NCBI RefSeq assembly: GCF_000381265.1
Contig: NZ_KB906262.1
Location: 173,872-237,871 of the forward strand
Direction of reading: 5' to 3'
DNA: 64,000 bases
DNA from: Curvibacter lanceolatus ATCC 14669
Lineage (GTDB): Bacteria; Pseudomonadota; Gammaproteobacteria; Burkholderiales; Burkholderiaceae_C
Program-made: the position numbers and the translations under genes
Shown: positions 8,079 to 16,210 of the stretch, piece by piece
Layout: every line of letters starts with the position of its first letter
How positions within the stretch are numbered: position 1 is the first letter of the stretch
Notes under the pieces: generated by a model
What the model was told of the DNA's origin: nothing
Databases searched by the model: none
The model's input: the letters and a program-made list of their open reading frames with translations, nothing else

Positions 8079-8160
8079 CCAGGGGGCTGCCAGGGGGCTG
8101 GCAGGGGGCTGGCAGGGGGCGAAAGGGCGCGAAAGGGCGCGAAAGGGCGCGCAAGGGCGC
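8079..8160. repeat. two adjacent short tandem arrays (11-mer then 10-mer)
   Basis: About four copies of an 11-base unit (CAGGGGGCTGG) at 8079-8120 are followed by four of a decamer (GAAAGGGCGC, last copy GCAAGGGCGC) at 8121-8160. The array lies between the WS/DGAT gene end (8193) and the glcD start (7941), both on the minus strand, so it is in the glcD upstream region. Such arrays can change copy number by slippage. Confidence 0.9.
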
Positions 8161-8192
8161 CCGCAGCCTACTCAGGCAAGGGCGAAGGGGCT

Positions 8193-10058
8193 TCAGGCAG
8201 CGCTGGTCGCGGCGCTGGCGCTCGCCGGGGTGGGCGAGGTGCTGCTGCCGCTGTCTGCAACGGCTGGGCTGGTCGCGGTGCCCGTGGTGGTGCCTGGGGC
8301 CACCGTGGTTTTTGCCGCTGCGGCACGGCTGCGGGGGCTGGCCGGGCGTTTGGCCGCGGCCGGCGTAGCGACTGCAGCCAGGCTGCGGGCCTTGGCGGCC
8401 GGGCGGGGCGTGCGGCTGCGTGCGGCCGTGGGGGCCGGGCTGGATGCAGCCGCTGGCTTGCTGATGGCGGTGGTTCTGCTGCGCCGCGGGGCGGGCGCTG
8501 GCGAGGCCTTCGCTGCGTCAGCTTGCGCCGCATCCTGACTGGGGCCGGTGGGGGCGGCCGAGGCGCTCTTGCGGGGCAAGGCGGTCTTGTCTGTGGCTTT
8601 GGCGGGTGCCGCTGAAACCACTGGCTTGCCGCCGTTGGCTTCAGCCTGGCGGGCCAGCGCCAGCAGCTGCTGGTGCTCCTCCAGCACAAAGTCGGCCAGC
8701 TCGTGGATCTGGGGCACGGCCTGGCGGCAGGCGATCAGCCCATAGTCCACCCGGCCGTTGTAGCTTTGCACCGTCACGTTCAGGGCCATGCCATGGGTGG
8801 GGATGGACAAGGGGTAGTAGCAGACCACGCGGGCGCCCGCGCAGTAGAGGGGGTCCTGGATGCCCGCCACGTTCGAGATCACCACATTGGCCAGGGGCGG
8901 CAATTGGTTGATGAGCTTGGAGCGCGCCAGCATGGTGTTGAGGCCCGAGATCAGCCAGGGTGCCGCGAAGATGGGGTAGTCGGTGGGGATGGCCGCCTTG
9001 ATCTGGCCCATCACCCCCTTGTTGGCCTGGGCCGCGTCGTGGATGGCATGGAAGCGCTGGGCGCGGTCGCCTTCCTGGGTGCACAGCGGCACCACCATCA
9101 TGCTGACCTGGTTGTTGGCCCGGCTGTCACCCGGTGTGCGCAGGCTGACCGGAACGGCCGCGGTGAGGGACTTGTCGGGCAGGCAGCCCAGCTCGGTCAG
9201 GTAGCGGCGCAGGGCGCCCGAGGTGGTGGCCATCACCACATCATTGACCGAGCCCCCCAGGTGCTTGGCCATGTATTTGACTTCGGCCAGCGGCACGGTG
9301 CGGGCGGCAAAAGAGCGCTGGTTGGTGATGGTGACGTTGAACGGGGTACGGGGCGCCAGCAGTTGCAGGCTTTTTGGCAGACGCCAACTGCGTTTGCCGT
9401 CCTCGCCCGGGGTGGGCAGCAGCACGGTCTTGGCGGCGCGGGCCATGCTGGGGGTCATGCGCAGCAGCTTGAGGTACTGGCGCCCGGTGTTCTTGAGCGC
9501 CGCGGCGGCCAGTTCGGCCACCCCCAGGTCGCGCTGGCGTGCCGGCGGGCGCGGCAGCGGAGCGGGAACCACCCGGCCACTGGCCACCCGGTCAAACAGG
9601 GCGTTGCCCAGGGCCACGCCCGACTGGCCGTCGATGCCGCAGTGGTGCACCTTGAGGTACAGCGCCACCTGGCCGCTCTTGAGGCCGGTGATCACGGCCA
9701 CCTCCCACAGCGGGCGGCTGCGGTCCAGCAGCGAGGAATGCAGCCGGGCCACCAGGGCCTGCAGCTGGGCGTTGCTGCCCGGTGAGGGCAGGGTGATGGG
9801 GCGCACGTGGTAGTCCCAGTCGATGTCGTCGTCACGCACCCACACCGGGTCGGACATGTCGAAGGGCATCAGGGCCAGCCGACGGGTCAGCAGGTCGGCC
9901 AGGTGCTGGCGCTCCTGCAGGTGGTGGCGCACGTCTTCGCAGTAGTCGCCCTGGTAGCCCTCGGGCAGGTCGAGGACGTGCAGCGAGGCCACATGCATCG
10001 GGGTTTCGGGACTTTCAACATGAAGAAAGGTGGCGTCTAGGCCGCTCAGGTGATCCAT
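8193..10058 (-). CDS. wax ester synthase / diacylglycerol acyltransferase with long basic Ala/Pro tail
   Basis: A 621-residue O-acyltransferase that esterifies fatty alcohols or diacylglycerol with acyl-CoA to make wax esters or triacylglycerol for storage. It starts MDHLSGLDATFLHVE, the family's usual N-terminus. The catalytic HHxxxDG motif is present as HHCGIDG near 138-144, and the family's later SNVAGIQ-type segment is seen. The catalytic part ends near residue 475. The remaining ~145 residues are an unusual Ala/Pro/Ser/Thr tail dotted with Arg and Lys, of the kind seen in PHA granule proteins. It is the last gene of an operon with an alpha/beta hydrolase and an acyl-CoA ligase. Confidence 0.9.
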   Translation of the reverse strand: MDHLSGLDATFLHVESPETPMHVASLHVLDLPEGYQGDYCEDVRHHLQERQHLADLLTRRLALMPFDMSDPVWVRDDDIDWDYHVRPITLPSPGSNAQLQALVARLHSSLLDRSRPLWEVAVITGLKSGQVALYLKVHHCGIDGQSGVALGNALFDRVASGRVVPAPLPRPPARQRDLGVAELAAAALKNTGRQYLKLLRMTPSMARAAKTVLLPTPGEDGKRSWRLPKSLQLLAPRTPFNVTITNQRSFAARTVPLAEVKYMAKHLGGSVNDVVMATTSGALRRYLTELGCLPDKSLTAAVPVSLRTPGDSRANNQVSMMVVPLCTQEGDRAQRFHAIHDAAQANKGVMGQIKAAIPTDYPIFAAPWLISGLNTMLARSKLINQLPPLANVVISNVAGIQDPLYCAGARVVCYYPLSIPTHGMALNVTVQSYNGRVDYGLIACRQAVPQIHELADFVLEEHQQLLALARQAEANGGKPVVSAAPAKATDKTALPRKSASAAPTGPSQDAAQADAAKASPAPAPRRSRTTAISKPAAASSPAPTAARSRTPRPAAKARSLAAVATPAAAKRPASPRSRAAAAKTTVAPGTTTGTATSPAVADSGSSTSPTPASASAATSAA

Positions 10059-10133
10059 GGGGGTCTCCGGTTGGATGGGTTGGAGGGATGAGCTTGGTTT
10101 TTTGGGGGAGGCTGGCGAGGGGTCGGGTCGGCT

Positions 10134-10952
10134 TCAGCGCGAGGGCAATCGGCGTGGAAACAGCCAGCGCTCGGGCGGCGGCGGGTCGAACTTCTGCCAG
10201 TTGTCTTCGGCCTGGGCCAGGCGGTCGCCCACCGCGTACCAGACCAGGGGGTTGAAGCCCAGGCCCAGGTGGCTGGCGCTGTTGATCTCGATGTTGTCGG
10301 TGGCGTCGCTGTCGTGCTCGACCGAGGCCGCCCAGGCCACCACGCTGTCGCCGCGCGAGTAGATCGAGGTGGTGGGCACGGGCGGGGCGCAGTCGCCGCG
10401 GAAGGACTTGATGTGCTCCGGACGGGTTTCGTTGAACTGCTTGTAGATCTGCCACACCAGGGGGTTGGAGTCGGCGCCGGGCGTGCCATACAGCGGGCTG
10501 CCCAGGCTCATCACCTGGCGCGTCAATTCGGGCTCCTGGCGGGCCAGTTCGCGGGCGAACAGGCCGCCCAGGCTCCAGCCGATCAGGCTGACCTTGCCCC
10601 CGCTGTCGCGGTGCATCTGCTGCAGGCGTTCGCACAGGCCCTCCTGCACGCCGGGGCGTGGGCCCAGGTTGCGACCCTGGCCCCAGCCGCGCGCCTGGTA
10701 GCCCAGGCGCTTCAGAAACTGCCGCAGCGGGCGGGTGGAGGCGTCGGAGGCCATCAGGCCCGGCATCACCAGCACGGCGTGGCCGTCACCACGCGGCACG
10801 CGCTGCAGCAGCCAGGGCAGGGCCAGCGGGATGGTACTGGCTTCGATGAAGGCGCGCCCTTCGATCATGGCCAGCCAGGCCGGTGGCGGGCCATCAACAG
10901 GTTGGGGTGACCAGGGCGAGAGCGAGGTACGCCAGGAAAAGATATTGGGCAA
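10134..10952 (-). CDS. alpha/beta hydrolase (esterase/lipase-like)
   Basis: A 272-residue alpha/beta-hydrolase. The nucleophile elbow is GWSLGG (in LIGWSLGGLFARELA), after an oxyanion-hole-type VLVMPGLMASD. A TTG start (complement 10950-10952) is preferred because AGGAG lies five bases upstream; no in-frame ATG is well placed before IEGRAFIEA. It lies between the acyl-CoA ligase and WS/DGAT genes in the same direction, so it may release acyl groups or act on neutral lipid, but the substrate is not readable from sequence. A late His (NSASHLGLG) could complete the triad. Confidence 0.8.
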   Translation of the reverse strand: MPNIFSWRTSLSPWSPQPVDGPPPAWLAMIEGRAFIEASTIPLALPWLLQRVPRGDGHAVLVMPGLMASDASTRPLRQFLKRLGYQARGWGQGRNLGPRPGVQEGLCERLQQMHRDSGGKVSLIGWSLGGLFARELARQEPELTRQVMSLGSPLYGTPGADSNPLVWQIYKQFNETRPEHIKSFRGDCAPPVPTTSIYSRGDSVVAWAASVEHDSDATDNIEINSASHLGLGFNPLVWYAVGDRLAQAEDNWQKFDPPPPERWLFPRRLPSR

Positions 10953-11026
10953 AAGAGCTCCTGTGAGTGAGGGCGGAGGGCGGCTGCCCCGGTTGTGCGG
11001 GGGGCCGGAGTCCGGGGTGGATCGGC

Positions 11027-12715
11027 TTAGGGGCGCTGGGTCAGCTCTTCGCGCAGCATCTGCTTGGAGAGCTTGCCCACGGCGGTCTTGGGCAGTTCGG
11101 CGCGCAGCTCCAGGGCCTGCACCATCTCGTGCTTGCCCAGGTGGTCGCGCAGATAGGCCTGCAGTTCTTCGAGCGTCAAGGTGTCGCCGGCCTGGCGCAG
11201 GCTGACGTAGGCCTTGGGCGACTGGCCGCGGTAGGGGTCGTCCTGCCCGATCACCATCACTTCGCGCACCCGTGGGTGGGTGTAGATGGCCTCTTCGATC
11301 ACCCGCGGGTAGACATTGAAGCCGCTGCACAGCAGCATGTCCTTGCTGCGGTCGACCAGGGTCAGAAAGCCGTCCGCGTCCAGACGACCCACGTCACCGG
11401 TGCGGAAGAAGCCGTCGGCGGTGAAGCTGTCGCGCGTGGCCTGGGGGTTCTTCCAGTAGCCCTGCATCACCTGGGGGCCGGCGATCACGATCTCGCCGAT
11501 CTCGCCCACGGGCACGGGTTCATCGTGGCCACCCAGCCGCAGGATGCGGATCTCGACCTGGGGCGAGGGGATGCCGCAGGCACCGGGCTTGCGCAGGCCG
11601 GTGGTGGGGGTGAAGGTGCCGATCGAGCTGGTCTCGGTCATGCCCCAGCCCTCGGACAGCATGCAGTGGCTCATGGCCTCGAACTGGTGCAGCAGCTCGA
11701 CCGGCAGCGGGGCGCCACCCGAGGCGCAGGTCTTGAGCGAATGCAGGTCGTAGCGGGCGGCATCGGGGTGGTTGACCAGGGCGGTGAACATGGTGGGCAC
11801 GCCCGGAAAGCAGCTGATGCGCTTGGTGGCGATGTCGTGCAGGATCTGGCCGGGGTCGAACTTGAGCACCAGCACCAGCTCGGCCCCCAGTTTCACGCCC
11901 ATCAGCAGGTTGACCACCATGGCGTACACATGGAACAGGGGCAGGGCCACCAGCATCCGTTCCTGGCCGGGCTTGAGCTGTTCGCCGCTCAGCGAGCTGA
12001 CTTCGCTCACCTGGTCGGTTGCCGCGCTCAGGTTGGCGTGGCTCAGCATTGCGCCCTTGGGGTGGCCGGTGGTGCCGCCGGTGTATTGCAGCACCGCGAT
12101 CTCATCGAGCCCGCCGGCCCCGGCCGAGCGCACCGGCCGTGCGCCCTGGCGGAACAAGGCGGCGTAACGCAAGACCTGGGGCCCCGCCGTGGGCACATAG
12201 GGGGCATCTTGACGCAGGTGGGCGTCGGCTGTTGCCTCGTCGGCGCCAAAGTCGTCCAGCGAGCCCACCAGCAGGTGGCGCAGCCGGGTCTGGCCCGGCA
12301 GGTCATGCACCTGTCCGTACAGGGCCGGCAGATCGAGCGTGAACAGCAGATCGGTCTCGCTGTCTTCGATCTTGTGGGCAATGGTGTTGCGCGCGTCCAG
12401 CGGCGAGTAGTTGACCACGGTGCCGCCCGCGCGCAGCACGGCAAAGAAGCTCACCACATAGTGCGGGGTGTTGGGCAGGTACAGCCCCACGTGCACGCCG
12501 GGCCCCACGCCCAGGTATTGCAGACCGGCGGCCAGCTCATCCACCCGGCGGTCCAGCTCCTGGTAGCTCATGCGTCGGCCCTGGAAATCCAGCGCCGGCT
12601 GGGCGGGCCAGCGGCGGGCCGCATCGCTCAGCAGTTGATCGACGCGCCGCGGCGACAGGGCCATGTCCCAACGGGCCCCTTCGGGGTAGGACGCGATCCA
12701 GGGAAATGCTTTCAT
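11027..12715 (-). CDS. long-chain fatty acid--CoA ligase (AMP-binding)
   Basis: A 562-residue adenylate-forming ligase that activates a fatty acid as acyl-AMP and then acyl-CoA. The AMP-binding P-loop is YTGGTTGHPKGAMLSH (about 225-240), followed by EGWGMTETS and the hinge and catalytic regions FRTGDVGRLDADGF and PKTAVGKLSK near the C-terminus. The ATG at complement 12713-12715 is preferred over the ATG four codons upstream because TGAGG lies in front of it. It heads the operon with the hydrolase and WS/DGAT and would supply acyl-CoA for storage lipid synthesis. Confidence 0.88.
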   Translation of the reverse strand: MKAFPWIASYPEGARWDMALSPRRVDQLLSDAARRWPAQPALDFQGRRMSYQELDRRVDELAAGLQYLGVGPGVHVGLYLPNTPHYVVSFFAVLRAGGTVVNYSPLDARNTIAHKIEDSETDLLFTLDLPALYGQVHDLPGQTRLRHLLVGSLDDFGADEATADAHLRQDAPYVPTAGPQVLRYAALFRQGARPVRSAGAGGLDEIAVLQYTGGTTGHPKGAMLSHANLSAATDQVSEVSSLSGEQLKPGQERMLVALPLFHVYAMVVNLLMGVKLGAELVLVLKFDPGQILHDIATKRISCFPGVPTMFTALVNHPDAARYDLHSLKTCASGGAPLPVELLHQFEAMSHCMLSEGWGMTETSSIGTFTPTTGLRKPGACGIPSPQVEIRILRLGGHDEPVPVGEIGEIVIAGPQVMQGYWKNPQATRDSFTADGFFRTGDVGRLDADGFLTLVDRSKDMLLCSGFNVYPRVIEEAIYTHPRVREVMVIGQDDPYRGQSPKAYVSLRQAGDTLTLEELQAYLRDHLGKHEMVQALELRAELPKTAVGKLSKQMLREELTQRP

Positions 12716-12974
12716 GGGGTACCTCATGAGAAAGTCGATGAATGGCGCCAGCCCTCCTCAGGCCACGCCAGCCACCCAATTTCCAACAGCCACCCCAGCC
12801 CTTCGTGTCGCGCACAGAACTGAGAAAAGTAATAAAAAATCAGCCATGTACTTCGGCTGTAAGCCTTGTGCCCAAACAGGGTTTGGGAGATTCGCAAGGT
12901 GTTTTTTGTTGCTGTCTGCGTGCTCACCTCCCAGCAGGCGAAAGCCCCCCCTGACCGCCCATCGCCGCTGGTCA
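12716..12974. other. upstream region of the lipid operon
   Basis: The part of the 853-base gap nearest the acyl-CoA ligase. It has the only AT-rich stretch in the gap (about 12820-12845, with GTAATAAAAAATC), which is the likeliest promoter location for the minus-strand operon. No confident -35/-10 pair was assigned. Confidence 0.35.
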
Positions 12975-13566
12975 GCCAGCCCGTGAAGCGAAGAGCGTCC
13001 GTGCCCCGCGGCCGCAAGCAGGAGCGACACAAAGTGAGCGGGCCGTCAGGCCCCCTTCTGAATTCAGCCAGCCTTCAACGAAGAGGTCAGGCCGGCGCCG
13101 GGCCGCCCCAAGGCGGCCTGCGGCCCCCCGGGGGGCAGGGAGTGACACGGAGTGCACGACCGTGGGGGCTCACAGTCCAGGCCGGCGCCGGGCCGCCCCA
13201 AGGCGGCCTGCGGCCCCTCCGGGGGGGCAGCGACCACACGAAGTGGGGGAGCGTGGGGGCGCACAGTCCAGCCCACCGCCCGGCCGCCCGAAGGTGGGCT
13301 GCGGCCCGTCTGGGGGCCGTGCGTGACACGCAGTGAGGGGGCCGACAGGCCCCCTTGGGGCTCCAGCAAGCCTACAACGAAGGAGTCAGGCCGGCGCCGG
13401 GCCGCCCCAAGGCGGCCTGCGGCCCCCTCCGGGGGGCAGGGAGTGACACGGAATGCACGACCGTGGGGGCTCACAGTCCAGGCCGGCGCCGGGCCGCCCC
13501 AAGGCGGCCTGCGGCCCCCTCGGGGGGCAGGGAGTGACACGAAGTGCACGACCGTGGGGGCTAACA
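12975..13566. repeat. GC-rich repeat array (family also at 55214-55690)
   Basis: A degenerate long unit (about 12975-13085) is followed by five shorter units that begin CAGGCCGGCGCCGGGCCGCC at 13088, 13178, 13269 (diverged), 13388 and 13479, with spacings of 90, 91, 119 and 91 bases. Each unit contains palindromic GGCCGCCCCAAGGCGGCC and an AGTGACACG.AGTGCACG box. The array ends directly at the LysR stop codon. The same family lies in opposite orientation after another gene at 55 kb. Confidence 0.85.
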
Positions 13567-13568
13567 AT

Positions 13569-14474
13569 TCACAGAATTGCTTTGCGCAACCACTCCGCAA
13601 AGGCAGAACATTCCCAGCGGTCCATCGAGCCGGTGCGCCAGCACAGGTAGTGCGCGTGCGGGCTGGTCACGTTGCGGTCGTACAGCCGCACCAGGGAGCC
13701 GGCCTCCAGCCAGGGACGGCCCAGCTTGAGCCGCACCAGGGCCACGCCCATGCCGGCCGAGGCGGCGTCGCACATCAGGCCCACGTCGTTGAATTGAGAG
13801 CCTTCGGCCGGCTCGGGCCAGTCCAGGTTGTGGGCCGCGAACCAGGTGCGCCAGGGCTCCAGCGGGCTGCGCAGCAAGGGCACGCCCTCCAGATCTTCGG
13901 GGCGGTCGAACGGGCCGTGCTCGCGCACAAAGGCGGGCGAGGCCAGGGGGGTCACGTCGTCACCCGCCAGCTTGATGTGCTCCAGGTCGGCATAGCGCCC
14001 CGGGCCGAAGCGCACGATCAGGTCGGCGTCCTCGGCAATCACGTCCAGCAGCGGGATCGACACGTGCAGGGCCAGATCGATCTCAGGGTAGGCCTCGGTG
14101 AACTGCTTCAGGCGCGGGATCAGGATGGAGCGTGCAAATGTGGGCGTCACCGCCAGCTTGAGCTTGCGCTTGCCGCTCACCCCGGGGGCCCCCGGGAACT
14201 TCTGCAGCGCGTCCAGCCCTTCGCGCACATGGGCCAGGTATTCGCTGCCTTCTGTGGTCAGCGAGAAGTCGGCCCGCCCGAACAGCTTGGTGCCGATGAT
14301 CTGTTCGAGCTGGCGCACCCGGTGGCTCACCGCACTCGGGGTGACGCACAGTTCTTCGGCGGCCTGGGTCACGCTGCGCAGGCGCGCCAGGGCCTCGAAG
14401 GTGAGCAGGCACTGGATGGGCGGGATCCGCTGGGCCTTGTTGCTGCCGGCGTTGGGGCGGTTGTCTTCGTCCAT
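13569..14474 (-). CDS. LysR-family transcriptional regulator
   Basis: A 301-residue LysR protein. The N-terminal winged HTH (about 20-80) has FEALARLRSVTQAAEELCVTP and VRQLEQIIGTKLF. The effector-binding domain resembles the GcvA branch (RFGPGRYADLEHIKL, PLLRSPLEPWRTW). The start chosen (MDEDN, complement 14472-14474) has AGGAA upstream; longer versions would overlap purU. The upstream neighbour in the same direction is purU, so it may be a minor operon member. Target genes are not evident. Confidence 0.85.
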   Translation of the reverse strand: MDEDNRPNAGSNKAQRIPPIQCLLTFEALARLRSVTQAAEELCVTPSAVSHRVRQLEQIIGTKLFGRADFSLTTEGSEYLAHVREGLDALQKFPGAPGVSGKRKLKLAVTPTFARSILIPRLKQFTEAYPEIDLALHVSIPLLDVIAEDADLIVRFGPGRYADLEHIKLAGDDVTPLASPAFVREHGPFDRPEDLEGVPLLRSPLEPWRTWFAAHNLDWPEPAEGSQFNDVGLMCDAASAGMGVALVRLKLGRPWLEAGSLVRLYDRNVTSPHAHYLCWRTGSMDRWECSAFAEWLRKAIL

Positions 14475-14527
14475 GTCGTTCCTGGGCCTGGCGGGCCGCA
14501 TGTCAGCAGCCCAGTGGGCCGGGCGGT

Positions 14528-15376
14528 TTACTTGAAGATCACCGTCTTGTGACCGTTGAGCAACACGCGGTGTTCGCTGTGCCACTTCACGGCACGGGCC
14601 AGCACCTGGCTCTCGGTGTCGCGGCCGAGGGCGGTCAGGTCTTCCACCGTGCGGCTGTGGTCCACACGGGCCACGTCCTGTTCGATGATCGGGCCTTCGT
14701 CGAGGTCGGCCGTCACGTAGTGAGCGGTGGCACCGATCAGCTTCACGCCACGGTCATGCGCCTGGTAGTAGGGCTTGGCACCCTTGAAGCTGGGCAGGAA
14801 GCTGTGGTGGATGTTGATCGCCCGTCCGGCCAGCTTGCGGCACAGGTCGTCGCTCAGGATCTGCATGTAGCGCGCCAGCACCACCAGTTCGGCGCCTTCG
14901 GCTTCGATGATCTCGAACTGGCGTGCCTCGGCCTGGGCCTTGGTGGCGGCCGTCACGGGGATGTGGTGGAAGGGCACGTTGTAGCTGGCGGCCAGCTGGT
15001 AGAACTCGCGGTGGTTGCTGATGATGGCGCGGATGTCCAGTGGCAGCAGGCCCGACTTCCAGCGGAACAGCAGGTCGTTCAGGCAGTGGCCCTCCTTGCT
15101 CACCAGCAGCACGGTGCGCACGGGCTCGGAGGTGGCGTGCAGGCTCCATTTCATGGCGAAGCCGTCGGCAAACGGGGTCAGCTGGGCCTTGAGTTCGTCG
15201 TGGTTCAACGTGTCGCAGGCGAACTGAACGCGCATGAAGAACAGGCCGGTGGCCGGGTCGTTGTACTGCGCCGCTTCCTCGATGTTGCCACCCCGTTCGA
15301 GCAGGAATCCGGACACGGCGTGAACAATCCCCGTTCGGTCGGGGCAGGACAGGGTGAGAATATAGGCTTTGGTCAT
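14528..15376 (-). CDS. purU: formyltetrahydrofolate deformylase
   Basis: A 282-residue enzyme that hydrolyses 10-formyl-THF to formate and THF, balancing one-carbon pools. An N-terminal ACT domain (about 1-85: ILTLSCPDRTGIVHAVSGFL) is followed by a formyltransferase-fold domain with the catalytic segment INIHHSFLPSFKGAKPY and later ITATAHYVTADLDEGPII-like sequence (GATAHYV). Length and domain order match PurU. Start ATG is the complement of 15374-15376; the longer upstream frame has no family similarity. Confidence 0.94.
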   Translation of the reverse strand: MTKAYILTLSCPDRTGIVHAVSGFLLERGGNIEEAAQYNDPATGLFFMRVQFACDTLNHDELKAQLTPFADGFAMKWSLHATSEPVRTVLLVSKEGHCLNDLLFRWKSGLLPLDIRAIISNHREFYQLAASYNVPFHHIPVTAATKAQAEARQFEIIEAEGAELVVLARYMQILSDDLCRKLAGRAINIHHSFLPSFKGAKPYYQAHDRGVKLIGATAHYVTADLDEGPIIEQDVARVDHSRTVEDLTALGRDTESQVLARAVKWHSEHRVLLNGHKTVIFK

Positions 15377-15625
15377 AACCCCCGGATTGTCGCAGCACTC
15401 GACCGGGCGCGACGACGAGCGGGTATCGATGAGCGGGTAGGCGTGGCTTTGCACGCCCACGTGATTGATCGGCCTGGGAGGGCTCATGGCGTCAGGGGAT
15501 GACCACTGCTTTGATCTGATCCGAAAATACAAAATACCTGCCAGTGCGCTGCAGGCTCTGAAGCTGGCCCCGGGTGACCGGGCTGGGCCAGGCCTACCAG
15601 AAGGCGCCGCAAAGGAGAACATGTC

Positions 15626-16186
15626 ATGAGCAAGGACTCGGGAACTTCATCGACGGCGCATCGTGTGCGCTGGGGCATTGGTTTGCTGGTGTTGGTGCTT
15701 CTGGTGGCGGGGGGCTACCAGTTGCGCAAATCCTGGCAGGCGCAGGAGTCATCAGCTCAGGCCCCAGCCTGGCCTGAGCTGGCCTTGCCGCAGCTGGCCG
15801 ATGCAGCCCGCATGGGGCCGGCCCAGTGGCGTGGCCAGTCGCGCGTGGTGCATCTGTGGGCGTCGTGGTGCCTGTCTTGCCGCGAAGAGGCGCCCAACAT
15901 GCTGGCGCTGGCGGCCACCCTCAGGGCCGATGGGCGTGCTGAGCAGTTGATCGGACTGAACGGCGGCGACAAGAGCCAGGATGCCGTCAACTACCTGGCT
16001 TACTTCGGCAATCCTTACTGGACATCCCTGGTCGATACCGATGGCGAGTTGCAGCGGCGCCTGGGCGGTGGCAAACCGCCCCAGACCTGGGTGCTGAACC
16101 CTCAGGGGCGCATCGTGTTCCAGATTTCGGGGCCGCTCACCCTTGATGTGATCCGCCACGAGATCCTGCCCCGCCTCAAGGACTGA
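15626..16186 (+). CDS. TlpA-like membrane-anchored thioredoxin (thiol:disulfide reductase)
   Basis: A 186-residue protein with one N-terminal membrane anchor (about 14-31) and a periplasmic thioredoxin fold. The redox site is WASWCLSC (about 77-84), followed by the REEAPNM helix seen in TlpA/CcmG proteins. The cis-Pro region is PPQTWVLNPQGRIVF. It probably keeps periplasmic cysteines reduced, for example for cytochrome c maturation or metal-site assembly. AGGAG eight bases upstream supports ATG 15626; an ATG five bases earlier hits a stop at once. No ccm genes are adjacent. Confidence 0.85.
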   Translation: MSKDSGTSSTAHRVRWGIGLLVLVLLVAGGYQLRKSWQAQESSAQAPAWPELALPQLADAARMGPAQWRGQSRVVHLWASWCLSCREEAPNMLALAATLRADGRAEQLIGLNGGDKSQDAVNYLAYFGNPYWTSLVDTDGELQRRLGGGKPPQTWVLNPQGRIVFQISGPLTLDVIRHEILPRLKD

Positions 16187-16210
16187 AGGGGGGGCAGGCC
16201 CAGGCGGCGC

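Noticed and set aside
11027..12727. Longer start (ATG at 12727) for the acyl-CoA ligase
   Set aside because: The ATG four codons later has the better ribosome-binding site (TGAGG) and family-like N-terminus.
12859..12875. Sigma54-like site TTGGGCACAAGGCTTAC upstream of the acyl-CoA ligase gene (minus strand)
   Set aside because: The invariant -12 GC is replaced by AC and two more core bases differ.
13088..13566. Regularly spaced repeats resembling a CRISPR array
   Set aside because: Units are long and GC-rich and the spacers are also repeated; no cas genes. It is an interspersed repeat family.
13152..14552. Plus-strand open frame through the repeat array and opposite LysR
   Set aside because: The first half is translated repeat, the second half antisense to a LysR gene; no domain or ribosome-binding site.
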